64,000 bases of DNA, from NCBI GenBank assembly GCA_944324285.1, contig CALUVR010000007.1, positions 18,774-82,773 on the forward strand, written 5' to 3'. The position numbers and the translations under genes are program-made. Origin of the DNA: Candidatus Gastranaerophilales bacterium (GTDB lineage Bacteria > Cyanobacteriota > Vampirovibrionia > Gastranaerophilales > Gastranaerophilaceae). Positions 36,465-44,852 of this stretch are shown here, piece after piece (position 1 is the first letter of the stretch; every line of letters begins with the position of its first letter). The notes under the pieces are model-generated. The model was not told the origin of the DNA and did no database searches. It saw only the letters and a list, made by a program, of their open reading frames with translations.

Positions 36465-37715
36465 CTACACTTCTTTCAATATAATCGTTGCGTTTTGTCC
36501 GCCAAATCCGAACGAATTTGAAAGTGCAGAATGAATTTCTGCTTTTCTTGCTTTATGCGGAACATAGTCCAAATCCGCAACTTTTTCGTCCTGATTATCG
36601 AGGTTGATAGTCGGCGGAACAAGGTTTTCATTGATTGCTTTAACACATGCAATCGCTTCAACAGCACCTGTTGCACCAAGAAGGTGTCCGTGCATGCTCT
36701 TAGTTGAACTTACAAGTAAGTGGGAGTTCTTTTTCTTATCGCCGAATACTCCTGCGATTGCGTGGGATTCAGCAACATCGCCAAGACCTGTACTTGTACC
36801 GTGGGCATTGATGTAATCAATATCCTCAGGTTTCATACCTGCATCTTCCAAAGCAAACATCATAGAATGGCTTGCGCCTTTACCTTCCGGACAAGGTGCT
36901 ACAACATCATAAGCATCGGCTGTCTGACCGTAGCCTGCAACTTCGGCATAAATATGTGCGCCGCGTTTTTTAGCATGCTCATATTCTTCAAGCACCAGAA
37001 CCCCTGCGCCTTCCGACATTACAAAGCCATCTCTATCAACATCCCACGGACGGGAAGCTTTTTCAGGTTCATCATTTCGTTTTGAAAGGGTTCTTGCTGA
37101 TGAAAATGCACCGATACCAACATCACAAATGGTTGCCTCACACCCGCCAGCAACCATTATATCAGCGTCACCATACTGGATTGAACGGAATGCGTCCCCT
37201 ATTGAATGGGTGCCTGTTGCACATGCTGATACTACTACTTTATTTATCCCTTTAAATCCGTATTTCATTGAAATTCTGCCTGATGCCATATTTACAATCA
37301 TCATAGGGATTGTAAAAGGTGAACATTTGTTCGGACCTTTTTCCAGAATTCGAACGTGGTTTTCTTCAAATGTTCTGAAACCGCCGGCTGCAGAACTGAC
37401 CATGACGCCTATTTTGTATGGGTCTACGTCTGTTACTTCTTCCAAGTTAGCATCTTTGATTGCTTCATCTGCCGCAATCATCGCAAACTGGATGAATCTA
37501 TCCATTTTTTTAGCTTCTTTCGGATCCAGATATTCTTCAGGATTAAAATCTCTAACTTCTCCGGCTATTTTTACAACGTGTTTTGAAACGTCAATAATGT
37601 CCGGAACACTTATGCCACTCTTTCCTTCTACAAGACTGTGCCAGAATTTGTCAACACCGATACCAAATGGTGTAACTGCGCCCAATCCTGTGATTACTAC
37701 TCTTCTTTTAGTCAT
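36465..37715 (-). CDS. fabF: 3-oxoacyl-ACP synthase II
   Basis: 416 aa. Elongating condensing enzyme of type II fatty-acid synthesis. Catalytic Cys in VVSACATGTHSIGDA (about 165), active-site His in NAHGTSTG (about 304) and Lys/His in KSMHGHLLGATG (about 337-342), with GFGGQNA at the end. ATG 37715 is preceded by AAGG and a TTAGATTTTAAAAAGG leader. Last gene of the fab operon, but 211 bp behind acpP, with hairpins in between that may tune expression. Confidence 0.97.
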   Translation of the reverse strand: MTKRRVVITGLGAVTPFGIGVDKFWHSLVEGKSGISVPDIIDVSKHVVKIAGEVRDFNPEEYLDPKEAKKMDRFIQFAMIAADEAIKDANLEEVTDVDPYKIGVMVSSAAGGFRTFEENHVRILEKGPNKCSPFTIPMMIVNMASGRISMKYGFKGINKVVVSACATGTHSIGDAFRSIQYGDADIMVAGGCEATICDVGIGAFSSARTLSKRNDEPEKASRPWDVDRDGFVMSEGAGVLVLEEYEHAKKRGAHIYAEVAGYGQTADAYDVVAPCPEGKGASHSMMFALEDAGMKPEDIDYINAHGTSTGLGDVAESHAIAGVFGDKKKNSHLLVSSTKSMHGHLLGATGAVEAIACVKAINENLVPPTINLDNQDEKVADLDYVPHKARKAEIHSALSNSFGFGGQNATIILKEV

Positions 37716-37926
37716 CTCTTTACCTTTTTAAAATCTAATTTGGCTCACTGCCGCTAACATCCCGCTATCCGCTAAACTGCGGGTAATTACCGGTTTGGAT
37801 AAATTGCGAGGGAGAAAACTTGTATTAAATTTTTCACCCCCGCATATATCAATCAAAAAATGATTTACACACCGGTAATCTAGTGTCGTATTCTCCGGAC
37901 CGCCTCAGCGGACTGTGGAGTCTCAA
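37716..37926 (-). other. acpP-fabF spacer with hairpins
   Basis: 211 bp without a gene. Contains CCCGCTATCCGCTAAACTGCGGG (imperfect hairpin, 37768-37790), a CTCCGGACCGCCTCAGCGG hairpin (37891-37918) and a GATTAGA-type element next to it (37876-37889). No T-run follows, so read-through into fabF is expected. Confidence 0.4.
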
Positions 37927-38163
37927 TTAGTTTGAGTGTGAATCAATATAATCTACAGCGTCTTGAACTGTTTGAATTTTTTCAGCTTCTTCATCAGGAA
38001 TTTCGCAACCGAATTCTTCTTCGAATGCCATTACTAATTCTACTGTATCTAATGAATCTGCACCAAGATCAGCTGTGAAGCTTGCTTGTGGAGTTACTAA
38101 AGATTCATCAACGCTTAATTGATCAACTACAACTTTTTTAACTTTTTCTAATGTACTACTCAT
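37927..38163 (-). CDS. acpP: Acyl carrier protein
   Basis: 78 aa, acidic, four-helix. The phosphopantetheine attachment serine lies in [13 protein letters not shown] (Ser36 by usual numbering). Carries growing acyl chains for FabH, FabG, FabF and PlsX. Position between fabG and fabF is the standard order. ATG 38163, with a GAGGTAAAG element upstream; 116 bp separate it from fabG on its other side, so it ranks as a highly expressed gene with space for its own promoter. Confidence 0.97.
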   Translation of the reverse strand: MSSTLEKVKKVVVDQLSVDESLVTPQASFTADLGADSLDTVELVMAFEEEFGCEIPDEEAEKIQTVQDAVDYIDSHSN

Positions 38164-38279
38164 TCTTCTTTACCTCATTTAATTAATTGTATTACGAATA
38201 TATTTTCTTTAATATTATATCTTCCACAAAAATTTTTTGCAAGGAATTTACACTTGCGCCATATTTTTGTTAAAAATCT

Positions 38280-39005
38280 TTATATTATTAAACCGCCGTC
38301 AACTTCCAGCACCTGACCGGTTACATATTCAGCGTCAACTGCTAAGAATTTAACAGCTTTTGCAATATCTTCCGGTTCGCCGAGACGTCTAAGCGGAATA
38401 AAGTCTGTAAATTTAGACGTATCCAAATCTTTTGTCATATCGGTATTGATAAATCCCGGAGCGATTGCGTTTACTCTGATACCGCGTGAACCGAGTTCTT
38501 TTGCAAGAGTTTTGGTTAAACCTATAAGACCTGCTTTTGCGGCTGAATAGTTTGCCTGACCTGCGTTTCCGGAAACTCCTACAACACTTGACATATTAAC
38601 TATTGCACCGCTTCTCTGTTTCATCATAACTTTCACTACAGGCTGAGAAACATAGAATGCGCTTGAAAGGTTTGTATTGATAACAGCGTCCCAGTTTTCG
38701 GCACTCATTCTCATAAATAATCCGTCTCTTGTAATACCGGCATTATTTACAAGAATATCAATCCTTCCGAATTTTGCAATAATTTCTTCAACACCTTTTG
38801 CAGCTTCTTCCTTGTTTGATACATCAAACTTAAATGCAGCAGCGTCAACGCCTAATGCTTTCAATTCTTCAACTGTTTTATTTGCGGCTTCTTCATTTCC
38901 TGCAAAGTTTACCGCAATATCGTATCCTGCTTTTGCAAGTTCAATTGCGCAAGCTTTTCCTATTCCGCGGGACGCACCCGTTACTAATGCTAATTTTTCA
39001 GACAT
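38280..39005 (-). CDS. fabG: 3-oxoacyl-ACP reductase
   Basis: 241 aa short-chain dehydrogenase. NADPH-binding TGASRGIG (9-16), NNAG (about 86-89), catalytic Ser in MSSVVG (about 137), Tyr-x-x-x-Lys in YSAAK (about 149-153) and PGFINTDM. It carries out the first reduction of the elongation cycle. ATG 39005 with AAGGAG. Lies 15 bp behind the small 77-aa gene. Confidence 0.96.
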   Translation of the reverse strand: MSEKLALVTGASRGIGKACAIELAKAGYDIAVNFAGNEEAANKTVEELKALGVDAAAFKFDVSNKEEAAKGVEEIIAKFGRIDILVNNAGITRDGLFMRMSAENWDAVINTNLSSAFYVSQPVVKVMMKQRSGAIVNMSSVVGVSGNAGQANYSAAKAGLIGLTKTLAKELGSRGIRVNAIAPGFINTDMTKDLDTSKFTDFIPLRRLGEPEDIAKAVKFLAVDAEYVTGQVLEVDGGLII

Positions 39006-39020
39006 TTATTTTCTCCTTAA

Positions 39021-39254
39021 TTATTTGTCAGACTTAAACCAACTTTTAATTTTATTGATAAACTCTCCGGCTCTTTCGGAAAATGTTTTTCGGGTAATTT
39101 TTGCAAAATATTTGTCAACTTCGTTTTTGGTTATAACTCTGCCCTCGCGCAAATATACATTCTTCGGGGCAAGATCAGGACGTCTTTTGTAAAAATCCTT
39201 GCTGTTATAATAATTATTTGCAGATTTTCTTCCGAATAAGCCGAAGATTGTCAT
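39021..39254 (-). CDS. Small basic protein inside the fab operon
   Basis: 77 aa, strongly basic, opening MTIFGLFGRKSANNYYN and ending in the amphipathic helix FINKIKSWFKSDK. Not recognised. Its ATG follows the fabD TAG directly (TAGATG) and its stop is 15 bp before fabG, so it is translated with the operon. The amphipathic, basic C-terminus could bind membrane or nucleic acid (inference). It has no place in the usual fab gene order. Confidence 0.65.
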   Translation of the reverse strand: MTIFGLFGRKSANNYYNSKDFYKRRPDLAPKNVYLREGRVITKNEVDKYFAKITRKTFSERAGEFINKIKSWFKSDK

Positions 39255-40205
39255 CTACACTCCGCACATAAGTTCAGTTTTTAAACTTTCAACAGTCGCG
39301 TCAAGTGATGCTTTATCAAATATATTAAATACTTTTGCCTCAGGCGCAATCTTTTTATTCAACCCTGCTAAAACTTTTCCGGGACCGATTTCTATAAAGA
39401 TTTCAACGCCGTCTGATACCATCTTTTGAATTGTTTGAGTCCAGTGAACAGATGAATAAATCTGTTTCGGCATTTTTACTCTGAAATCAGCCGAAGAAGT
39501 TGTAGCTTCTGCGTCAACATTTGTAATTACAGGAATTGATGCGTCATTTAGTTCCAGACCTGATACAAATGATTCAAATTCCTTGCCGGCAGGTTCCATA
39601 AATTTAGAATGGAACGCCCCTGATACTGCAAGCGGAACAACTCTTCTTGCGCCTTTTGCAAGCAATAATTCACCGGCTTTTGCAACAGCAGCTTCATCGC
39701 CTGTTATAACAACCTGTGCAGGAGAATTGTAGTTTGCAACATCAACGTAACCGACGCTTGAGGCTTCTTGTAATGATTCTTTCAAGGCTTCTTCTGTTGA
39801 GTTTAAAACTGCAGCCATAGCGCCGCCTTTAGTTGCACCCATTAAGTCCGCTCTTTTTTGAATAGCTTTTAAAGTCGTATCTAAAGACATTACGCCTGCT
39901 GCGTACATTGCGCAGTATTCACCGAGTGAGTGACCTGCAACGTAGGATGGTGTGATATCGCATTCAGATTTTAAAGCTTCCATTGCTGCAATTGACATTG
40001 TAACAATACAAGGCTGGGTATTCACTGTCTGCTTCAAAGAATCTTCCGGTCCGTCAAAACAAAGTGTTGTAATACTTTTACCTAAAACGCTATCAGCAGT
40101 ATCGAAAACTTTTTTTGCACTTTCAGAACTTTCATACAAATCTTTTCCCATTCCGACAGACTGAGACCCCTGTCCCGGAAATAAAAACGCAACTTTTTTT
40201 GTCAT
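39255..40205 (-). CDS. fabD: Malonyl-CoA:ACP transacylase
   Basis: 316 aa. PGQGSQ (about 10-15), the nucleophile in GHSLGEY (about 91-97), the Arg in QKRADLM (about 117) and His in SGAFHS (about 199) mark FabD. It loads malonate onto ACP. ATG 40205 has GAGAGGG 8 nt upstream, better placed than ATG 40211 two codons earlier. Between the HepT/MntA pair and the 77-aa gene. Confidence 0.95.
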   Translation of the reverse strand: MTKKVAFLFPGQGSQSVGMGKDLYESSESAKKVFDTADSVLGKSITTLCFDGPEDSLKQTVNTQPCIVTMSIAAMEALKSECDITPSYVAGHSLGEYCAMYAAGVMSLDTTLKAIQKRADLMGATKGGAMAAVLNSTEEALKESLQEASSVGYVDVANYNSPAQVVITGDEAAVAKAGELLLAKGARRVVPLAVSGAFHSKFMEPAGKEFESFVSGLELNDASIPVITNVDAEATTSSADFRVKMPKQIYSSVHWTQTIQKMVSDGVEIFIEIGPGKVLAGLNKKIAPEAKVFNIFDKASLDATVESLKTELMCGV

Positions 40206-40289
40206 ATTCATATCCCTCTCTTAATTTCCTATGGGTAAATTATACTATAAAAACGGCAAATGTAAATGTTTAAATTATAAGCATATTCT

Positions 40290-40598
40290 TTAATTAATTT
40301 TCTTCAAATCTTTTTCTATTATATGCAGAAAATTTTCATTCAAGCTCTGCAGGTCAACAATGTCCACCTCATAAGGAAAAGTAGAATCTTCAAAAACTGA
40401 TTTAATTTTTGCAAGCACTGAAATATCCAGCGGTTTTTCTCCCAAATCTACAGCAATATCAACGTCTGAATATTTTTTATAAGTTCCTTTAGCTCTTGAA
40501 CCAAAAATGTAAAAGGCTGCCCCCGCTTCCGGAATGTTTTTTTTTAAAACATCAATAATAAATTTTAAATGGCGTTCTTCTAATCCGAATTCAGACAT
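40290..40598 (-). CDS. MntA-type minimal nucleotidyltransferase (antitoxin)
   Basis: 102 aa. Minimal nucleotidyltransferase domain with the GSX10DXD motif: Gly33-Ser34, then Asp45 and Asp47 in SDVDIAVD; a third acidic residue is near VDIVD (about 80-84). In characterised pairs MntA adds AMP to a Tyr of the HepT toxin and so neutralises it. Its start overlaps the hepT stop (TAATG), the arrangement expected of a toxin-antitoxin operon. Lies inside the fab operon, 84 bp ahead of fabD. Confidence 0.85.
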   Translation of the reverse strand: MSEFGLEERHLKFIIDVLKKNIPEAGAAFYIFGSRAKGTYKKYSDVDIAVDLGEKPLDISVLAKIKSVFEDSTFPYEVDIVDLQSLNENFLHIIEKDLKKIN

Positions 40599-41005
40599 TA
40601 CGACTGACTCTCTTTCAATCTTGCAAGCAAAAATTCAACTTCTTTGGCAAAATTTTCAATAACCTCGACGACTTCAAGTGCAGTTTCTTCATTATAAGTA
40701 TGTGATGTAGCATTGCGTTTTTGTCTAAATACATCCCATATTTCAAGATTGGACTCTAAAAGCCCCATACGGTTTGCAACTCTAATCATTTCGTTAAATG
40801 ACATGCCGTCAATATTTTCAGCACTGAAAGCGCTTGCGGAAAAATATCTTTTTATCATCTTTAAAGATAATGAATACGTGTATTCAAATCTTTGTATCAA
40901 TGAATCTCTTACAATCAGATTGTTCTTATCAGAGTTATAAATACTTATAACCTCAATTAATCTCTTGTAAGCATTTTCCAATGCTGTAAAATCTATTTTT
41001 TCCAT
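40598..41005 (-). CDS. HepT-type HEPN protein (toxin, HI0074 family)
   Basis: 135 aa, all-helical. Contains QRFEYTYSLSLKMIKR (helix typical of HI0074-type partners) and the HEPN RNase motif RX4HXY as RNATSHTY (residues 97-104), in which the Tyr is the residue modified by MntA in known systems. HEPN toxins cleave RNA. ATG 41005 chosen; a TTG two codons upstream has no better ribosome site. A weak site and a 38-bp gap from fabH leave open whether it has its own promoter. Confidence 0.85.
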   Translation of the reverse strand: MEKIDFTALENAYKRLIEVISIYNSDKNNLIVRDSLIQRFEYTYSLSLKMIKRYFSASAFSAENIDGMSFNEMIRVANRMGLLESNLEIWDVFRQKRNATSHTYNEETALEVVEVIENFAKEVEFLLARLKESQS

Positions 41006-41043
41006 ATTCAAATATTAGCAAATATCAATAACAATTGCAACTT

Positions 41044-42054
41044 TTAGCAAATACCTTCACGGAGTCTGACGATAGCGCCGCCCCAGGTCATACCTGCTCC
41101 AAATCCGCATAAAACTGCTGTTGTTCCGAGTTTAACTTTGCCTTTTTCAACGCTTTCTGCAAGCGCAATCGGAATTGATGCTGCTGATGTGTTGCCGTAG
41201 TATTTGATATTCGTTACAACTTTTTCGTCACTGTAGCCGAGTCTTTCTTGAACCGCCTGTATAATTCTTATATTTGCCTGATGCGGAATTAAATAATCTA
41301 TGTCCTCAGCTTTCAAGCCGGCATTTGTAATAAGGTTTTCCACATAGTGAGGAAGAATTTTCGCAACAAACGTATAAACTCCGCGGCCGTTCATTCTGAT
41401 ACCTTTAGGTTTTTCTTCATACTGCTCAACCAGCGGACAGTTTTTACCGTCAAATGAAAGTTCAATCAGGTTTCCGTAATTGCCGTCGGCTTTAATATCA
41501 ATTGCAATGACGTCATCTATTCCGTCCTCGGAAGCAGTAACTACCATTGCACCTGCGCCGTCACCAAAAAGAATAGATGTGCTTCTGTCAGTCCAGTCAA
41601 CAAGTCGTGAATTGTTATCTGTTGCAACTATCAGAATTTTTTTGTACATTCCTGACCCGATGTAGGCTTTTGCAATGCTTAAGCCGTAGATAAGTCCCGA
41701 GCATGCAGCAGTTATATCAAAAGCAGGAATTTGCTCTTTTATTCCGAGTCTCTGGTGAATATGGCATGCTATAGCAGGATATAAATCCGGAGGTGCTGAT
41801 GATGCGGCAATTATCAATTCAATCTCATCAGGCTCCATCTTTGCACGTTCTAGAGCTTTTTGTGCAGCCTCAAAACCTAAATCAATAGCATTCTGTTCTC
41901 CTGAAACTACACGTCTTTCCTTAATTCCGGTTCTTGTATAAATCCATTCATCAGATGTTTCATATAATTTTGTGAGGTCATCATTTGTGATAACCGTTTC
42001 GGGTAAACTGTATCCAACACCTGCAATTCTTAACGGAATAATCTTATCTGCCAT
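41044..42054 (-). CDS. fabH: 3-oxoacyl-ACP synthase III
   Basis: 336 aa. Starts fatty-acid synthesis by condensing acetyl-CoA with malonyl-ACP. Catalytic Cys in DITAACSGLIYGL (about 114-125), His in LIPHQANIRI (about 253) and Asn in YYGNTSAASIP (about 283). Nearly abuts plsX (5 bp), with TGAGGA before ATG 42054. The DRSTSILFGDGAGA segment is typical. Confidence 0.97.
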   Translation of the reverse strand: MADKIIPLRIAGVGYSLPETVITNDDLTKLYETSDEWIYTRTGIKERRVVSGEQNAIDLGFEAAQKALERAKMEPDEIELIIAASSAPPDLYPAIACHIHQRLGIKEQIPAFDITAACSGLIYGLSIAKAYIGSGMYKKILIVATDNNSRLVDWTDRSTSILFGDGAGAMVVTASEDGIDDVIAIDIKADGNYGNLIELSFDGKNCPLVEQYEEKPKGIRMNGRGVYTFVAKILPHYVENLITNAGLKAEDIDYLIPHQANIRIIQAVQERLGYSDEKVVTNIKYYGNTSAASIPIALAESVEKGKVKLGTTAVLCGFGAGMTWGGAIVRLREGIC

Positions 42055-42059
42055 TTATT

Positions 42060-43115
42060 TTAGTCCTCATTAAATCTGGAAATCTTTTCGTTTACACCTG
42101 TTTCAACCGCATCTTTTGCAACACGGATGGCGTTTTTGATTGCGTAAGCTTTGCTTCTTCCGTGAGAAATTACCGTAATACCTTTCACACCGAGCAATAA
42201 AGCACCGCCGAATTCTTCATAGTTAATTTTCTTACCGATACGTTTCATGAAAGGTTTTGCAAGAAGTCCGACGATTTTACCTAACAAATCAGCTTTAAAT
42301 TCAGCTTTTATCATACGGAAGAGCATTGAAGATGTACCTTCGGTAATTTTCAGGGCAACGTTTCCGACAAAACCGTCACACACAACAACATCACATACAC
42401 TTAGGAAAATTTCTTTACCCTCAATGTTACCTACAAAGTTAATTTTATCCTGATGTTCTTCAAGAAGTTTATAAGTATTCTGGGCAAGTTCGTTACCTTT
42501 GCCGGCTTCTTCTCCAATATTCAAAACGCCGACACGCGGATTTTCGATACCGAGAACGTTTCTGGAGAAAGTAACACCCATTATCGCAAACTGGTGAAGC
42601 ATTTCAGGGGTACAATTGCTATTAGCACCGCCGTCGATTAAAACAATAGGTTTTTTCATTGTAGGAAGTGTAACCGCGATAGCAGGTCTTTCAATTCCCG
42701 GCAAACGCCCGAGTCCGAAAAGGCTTGATGCCATAGCAGCACCGGTAGAACCTGCCGCAACAACTGCGTCCGAACTTCCGTTTGCAACCGCATCAACAGC
42801 AAGAACTATTGATGACTTTTTCTTTTTACGAATAGCCTGACCGGGAGCCTCACCCATTTCAATAACTTCCGAGGCATGGGTAACCTTAATATCGAGTTTA
42901 CTTAAATCAATTTTAATACGTCTTTTTTTACCGCCGGTGCCGCAATCGGAATAAATACCTTCCTGAGCAATTCTGTCGAGTTCCTGTTCAATTCTGTCTT
43001 GTTTTCCGACCAGTTCGATTGCTACACCGTAATCCTGTGCACCCCAAACAGCACCCGCTACGATTTCGTGCGGAGCATGGTCACCACCCATTGCGTCTAT
43101 TGCTATTCTTGTCAT
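42060..43115 (-). CDS. plsX: Phosphate acyltransferase PlsX
   Basis: 351 aa. IAIDAMGGDHAP (3-14), AGSTGAAMAS (about 121), DGGANSNC (about 158), CDGFVGNVALK (about 246) and GALLLGVKG (about 306) match the family along its whole length. It converts acyl-ACP to acyl-phosphate for PlsY, linking fatty-acid and phospholipid synthesis at the membrane. ATG 43115 with GAGAGGG. Preceded by a hairpin and an ACTAGATTTGAGAGG leader. Confidence 0.97.
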   Translation of the reverse strand: MTRIAIDAMGGDHAPHEIVAGAVWGAQDYGVAIELVGKQDRIEQELDRIAQEGIYSDCGTGGKKRRIKIDLSKLDIKVTHASEVIEMGEAPGQAIRKKKKSSIVLAVDAVANGSSDAVVAAGSTGAAMASSLFGLGRLPGIERPAIAVTLPTMKKPIVLIDGGANSNCTPEMLHQFAIMGVTFSRNVLGIENPRVGVLNIGEEAGKGNELAQNTYKLLEEHQDKINFVGNIEGKEIFLSVCDVVVCDGFVGNVALKITEGTSSMLFRMIKAEFKADLLGKIVGLLAKPFMKRIGKKINYEEFGGALLLGVKGITVISHGRSKAYAIKNAIRVAKDAVETGVNEKISRFNED

Positions 43116-43152
43116 CTTTCCCTCTCAAATCTAGTTTAACGGTTGAATAGGT

Positions 43153-43182
43153 GAACGGCTGAAAGACTGCCCTCAGCCGTTC
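43153..43182 (-). repeat. Hairpin between rpmF and plsX
   Basis: Perfect 10-bp arms GAACGGCTGA (43153-43162) and TCAGCCGTTC (43173-43182), no T-run. Probably a processing or attenuation hairpin in the rpmF-plsX mRNA. Confidence 0.5.
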
Positions 43183-43194
43183 ATTAGAATTTTA

Positions 43195-43575
43195 CTATTT
43201 TTCTTCAGTTTCTGAAGTTTCTTCTGCCGCAGCTTCTTCTTTTACTTCAACTGCTTCAGATTTAACTTCTTCAACTTTTGTTTCTTCAGCCGGAGCGCTT
43301 GTTTCAGAAACTTTTTCTTCAACTTTAGCTTCTTCTTTTACTTCAGCTTTTTTAGAAGATTTTTTAGCAGGTTTAGCTTCTGCAACTGCTTCTTCTTTTC
43401 TGTCTTTTAAGCTTACCGGTTGTCCTTTGTATGTTCCGCATGCTGTACATACAGTATGAGTCAACACTGCTGCACCGCAGTTAGGGCATTTGGTTAATTC
43501 AGGTTTTGTTGCCTTCCAATTGCTTCTTCTGTGTCCTTGTGCGGAATGTCCTGTTCTTTTCTTTGGTACTGCCAT
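43195..43575 (-). CDS. rpmF: Ribosomal protein L32 with long acidic C-terminal extension
   Basis: 126 aa. Residues 1-60 are a normal L32: MAVPKKRTGHSAQGHRR and a zinc ribbon with Cys30, Cys33, Cys43 and Cys46. Residues 61-126 are an added low-complexity tail of Glu, Ala, Lys, Val and Ser/Thr repeats (KEEAVAEAKPAKK, VKEEAKVEEKV), net acidic. Most L32 proteins end near residue 60. The frame is continuous, with no sign of a fused neighbour. Position between DUF177 and plsX is canonical. Confidence 0.95.
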   Translation of the reverse strand: MAVPKKRTGHSAQGHRRSNWKATKPELTKCPNCGAAVLTHTVCTACGTYKGQPVSLKDRKEEAVAEAKPAKKSSKKAEVKEEAKVEEKVSETSAPAEETKVEEVKSEAVEVKEEAAAEETSETEEK

Positions 43576-43648
43576 TTTTCTTTTTCCTTTTTTATTTTTC
43601 TACTACTTATATTTCTTTTATTACCCTTTTTAAAAGGCTTTTGGAAGG

Positions 43649-44164
43649 TTACTGTTTCTTTTCCTCCAGTCCTTCCTGCCCCTCCAGCCTGATATTTTTG
43701 AAAATTTCAAGCCTTGGGTCGGTCAAGTCTTCCTCTTTTGGAAATTCTTTCCCATTACAATTTATACCACAAACTTTTTTATTTGGTAAATCTAATATTA
43801 CAGATTGATACAATAAGTCATAAATATCAATTTCTTGTGCACCGTTGAGGTCTGTTATAAATTGCCCTTCTTTGAGTTCTGTTTCCTGAGCGTAATCCTC
43901 TGCGAGCGCCTTTTTTGCGTACATTTCATCTATATCTACATTCAGGTTGTACTTAAATTCATTAAGACAGACATCGCAGGTAAGATTTAAAATACCTTTC
44001 AAATTTCCGCGGACTTCTATAAACTCGCCGAGCGACTGCAGGGTTAAATCAGCTTCAAGAGGTTCGTCAGAATTTATATCTTTAATCTTACCGGAAAAAT
44101 GATACTGTAAAGTTTTATCTTTCGCGTTTTCTATTTGCTCTAAAGAAACGACGTAATTAGACAT
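43649..44164 (-). CDS. DUF177 (YceD) family protein
   Basis: 171 aa from ATG 44164 with AGGAAG upstream. Signature pair LTCDVCLNEF (about 76-85) and CGINCNGKEF (about 132-141) bind a metal in this family, with DIYDLLYQSVILDLP between them. YceD has been tied to 23S rRNA accumulation in bacteria and plants, and always sits before rpmF. Its start overlaps the end of the upstream 87-aa gene by 8 bp. Confidence 0.88.
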   Translation of the reverse strand: MSNYVVSLEQIENAKDKTLQYHFSGKIKDINSDEPLEADLTLQSLGEFIEVRGNLKGILNLTCDVCLNEFKYNLNVDIDEMYAKKALAEDYAQETELKEGQFITDLNGAQEIDIYDLLYQSVILDLPNKKVCGINCNGKEFPKEEDLTDPRLEIFKNIRLEGQEGLEEKKQ

Positions 44165-44420
44165 ACTGTTCTTCCTGCATAGCAACAGCGGCTACCTGAT
44201 TTGAGATGAAACAAACTTTTTTCAAAGGTCCCTGGGTTTCTTTTTCCAGAAGCACTGCTGACGGAGATTTCATCAGTTGAGTAACTTCCGCGTATAATTC
44301 CTGCGGGTTATCAACATACAAAACCAACGGCGCTGTTGAACCTTTCAAAAACACAAGAACTGACGTTCTTTTTTTGATGTTTTGAGCGTTCAAGTTTTGC
44401 GGATTAAATTGTTGTGCCAT
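44157..44420 (-). CDS. Small uncharacterised protein heading the rpmF-fab operon
   Basis: 87 aa from ATG 44420 with AAAGGAG 7 nt upstream; a longer in-frame reading to 44501 has no ribosome site. Opens MAQQFNPQNLNAQNIKKR, then a compact alpha/beta sequence (TSVLVFLKGSTAPLVLYVDNP, KVCFISNQVAAVAMQ). No family recognised. First gene of the operon and coupled to the YceD gene by an 8-bp overlap, so perhaps linked to ribosome or lipid control (inference). Confidence 0.7.
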   Translation of the reverse strand: MAQQFNPQNLNAQNIKKRTSVLVFLKGSTAPLVLYVDNPQELYAEVTQLMKSPSAVLLEKETQGPLKKVCFISNQVAAVAMQEEQYV

Positions 44421-44501
44421 AATTTTCTCCTTTATTTCAAGTGTTACTATTTTAAAATAAAAACGAATTTTATGCAAATTGTAAAAAAGAGGATAGGACA
44501 A

Positions 44502-44735
44502 AGTGAGGTGTGAGAAGTGAGGGGTGAATGGTCAATTTAGTTGAAAGGGGGAATGGCTGAAGAGTTGTCTTTTCTTTATCCCATGCAAAGGGGGAGGAAA
44601 TGTGACGTCATTGCGAGCGGTAGCGAAGCAATACAGCCTTTGGATTATTGTTGGGCAGGTATGCCCAACCGACAGCCCCCTTCCGGCACTGGCGTGCCAC
44701 CGCCCTTTACAAGGGAGGCTTTACTAATAATAATT
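44502..44735. repeat. Intergenic repeat cluster 6
   Basis: Module D fragments (44502-44530), module A variant with AATACAGCC (44608-44640), module C palindrome (44652-44671) and a TTTACAAGGGAGG fragment of module B (44705-44721). No gene. The remaining 117 bp before ompH carry its promoter region. Confidence 0.75.
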
Positions 44736-44852
44736 TGCGTTGGTCTATTCACAACTCACTTTTCGCCCTTCACTCAAACAATCTTTCCCCGACTGTCGGA
44801 TATAAATTTTTATTCACCGGCGTAAACTGCATTTGTAAGAGAAAGGATTTAT

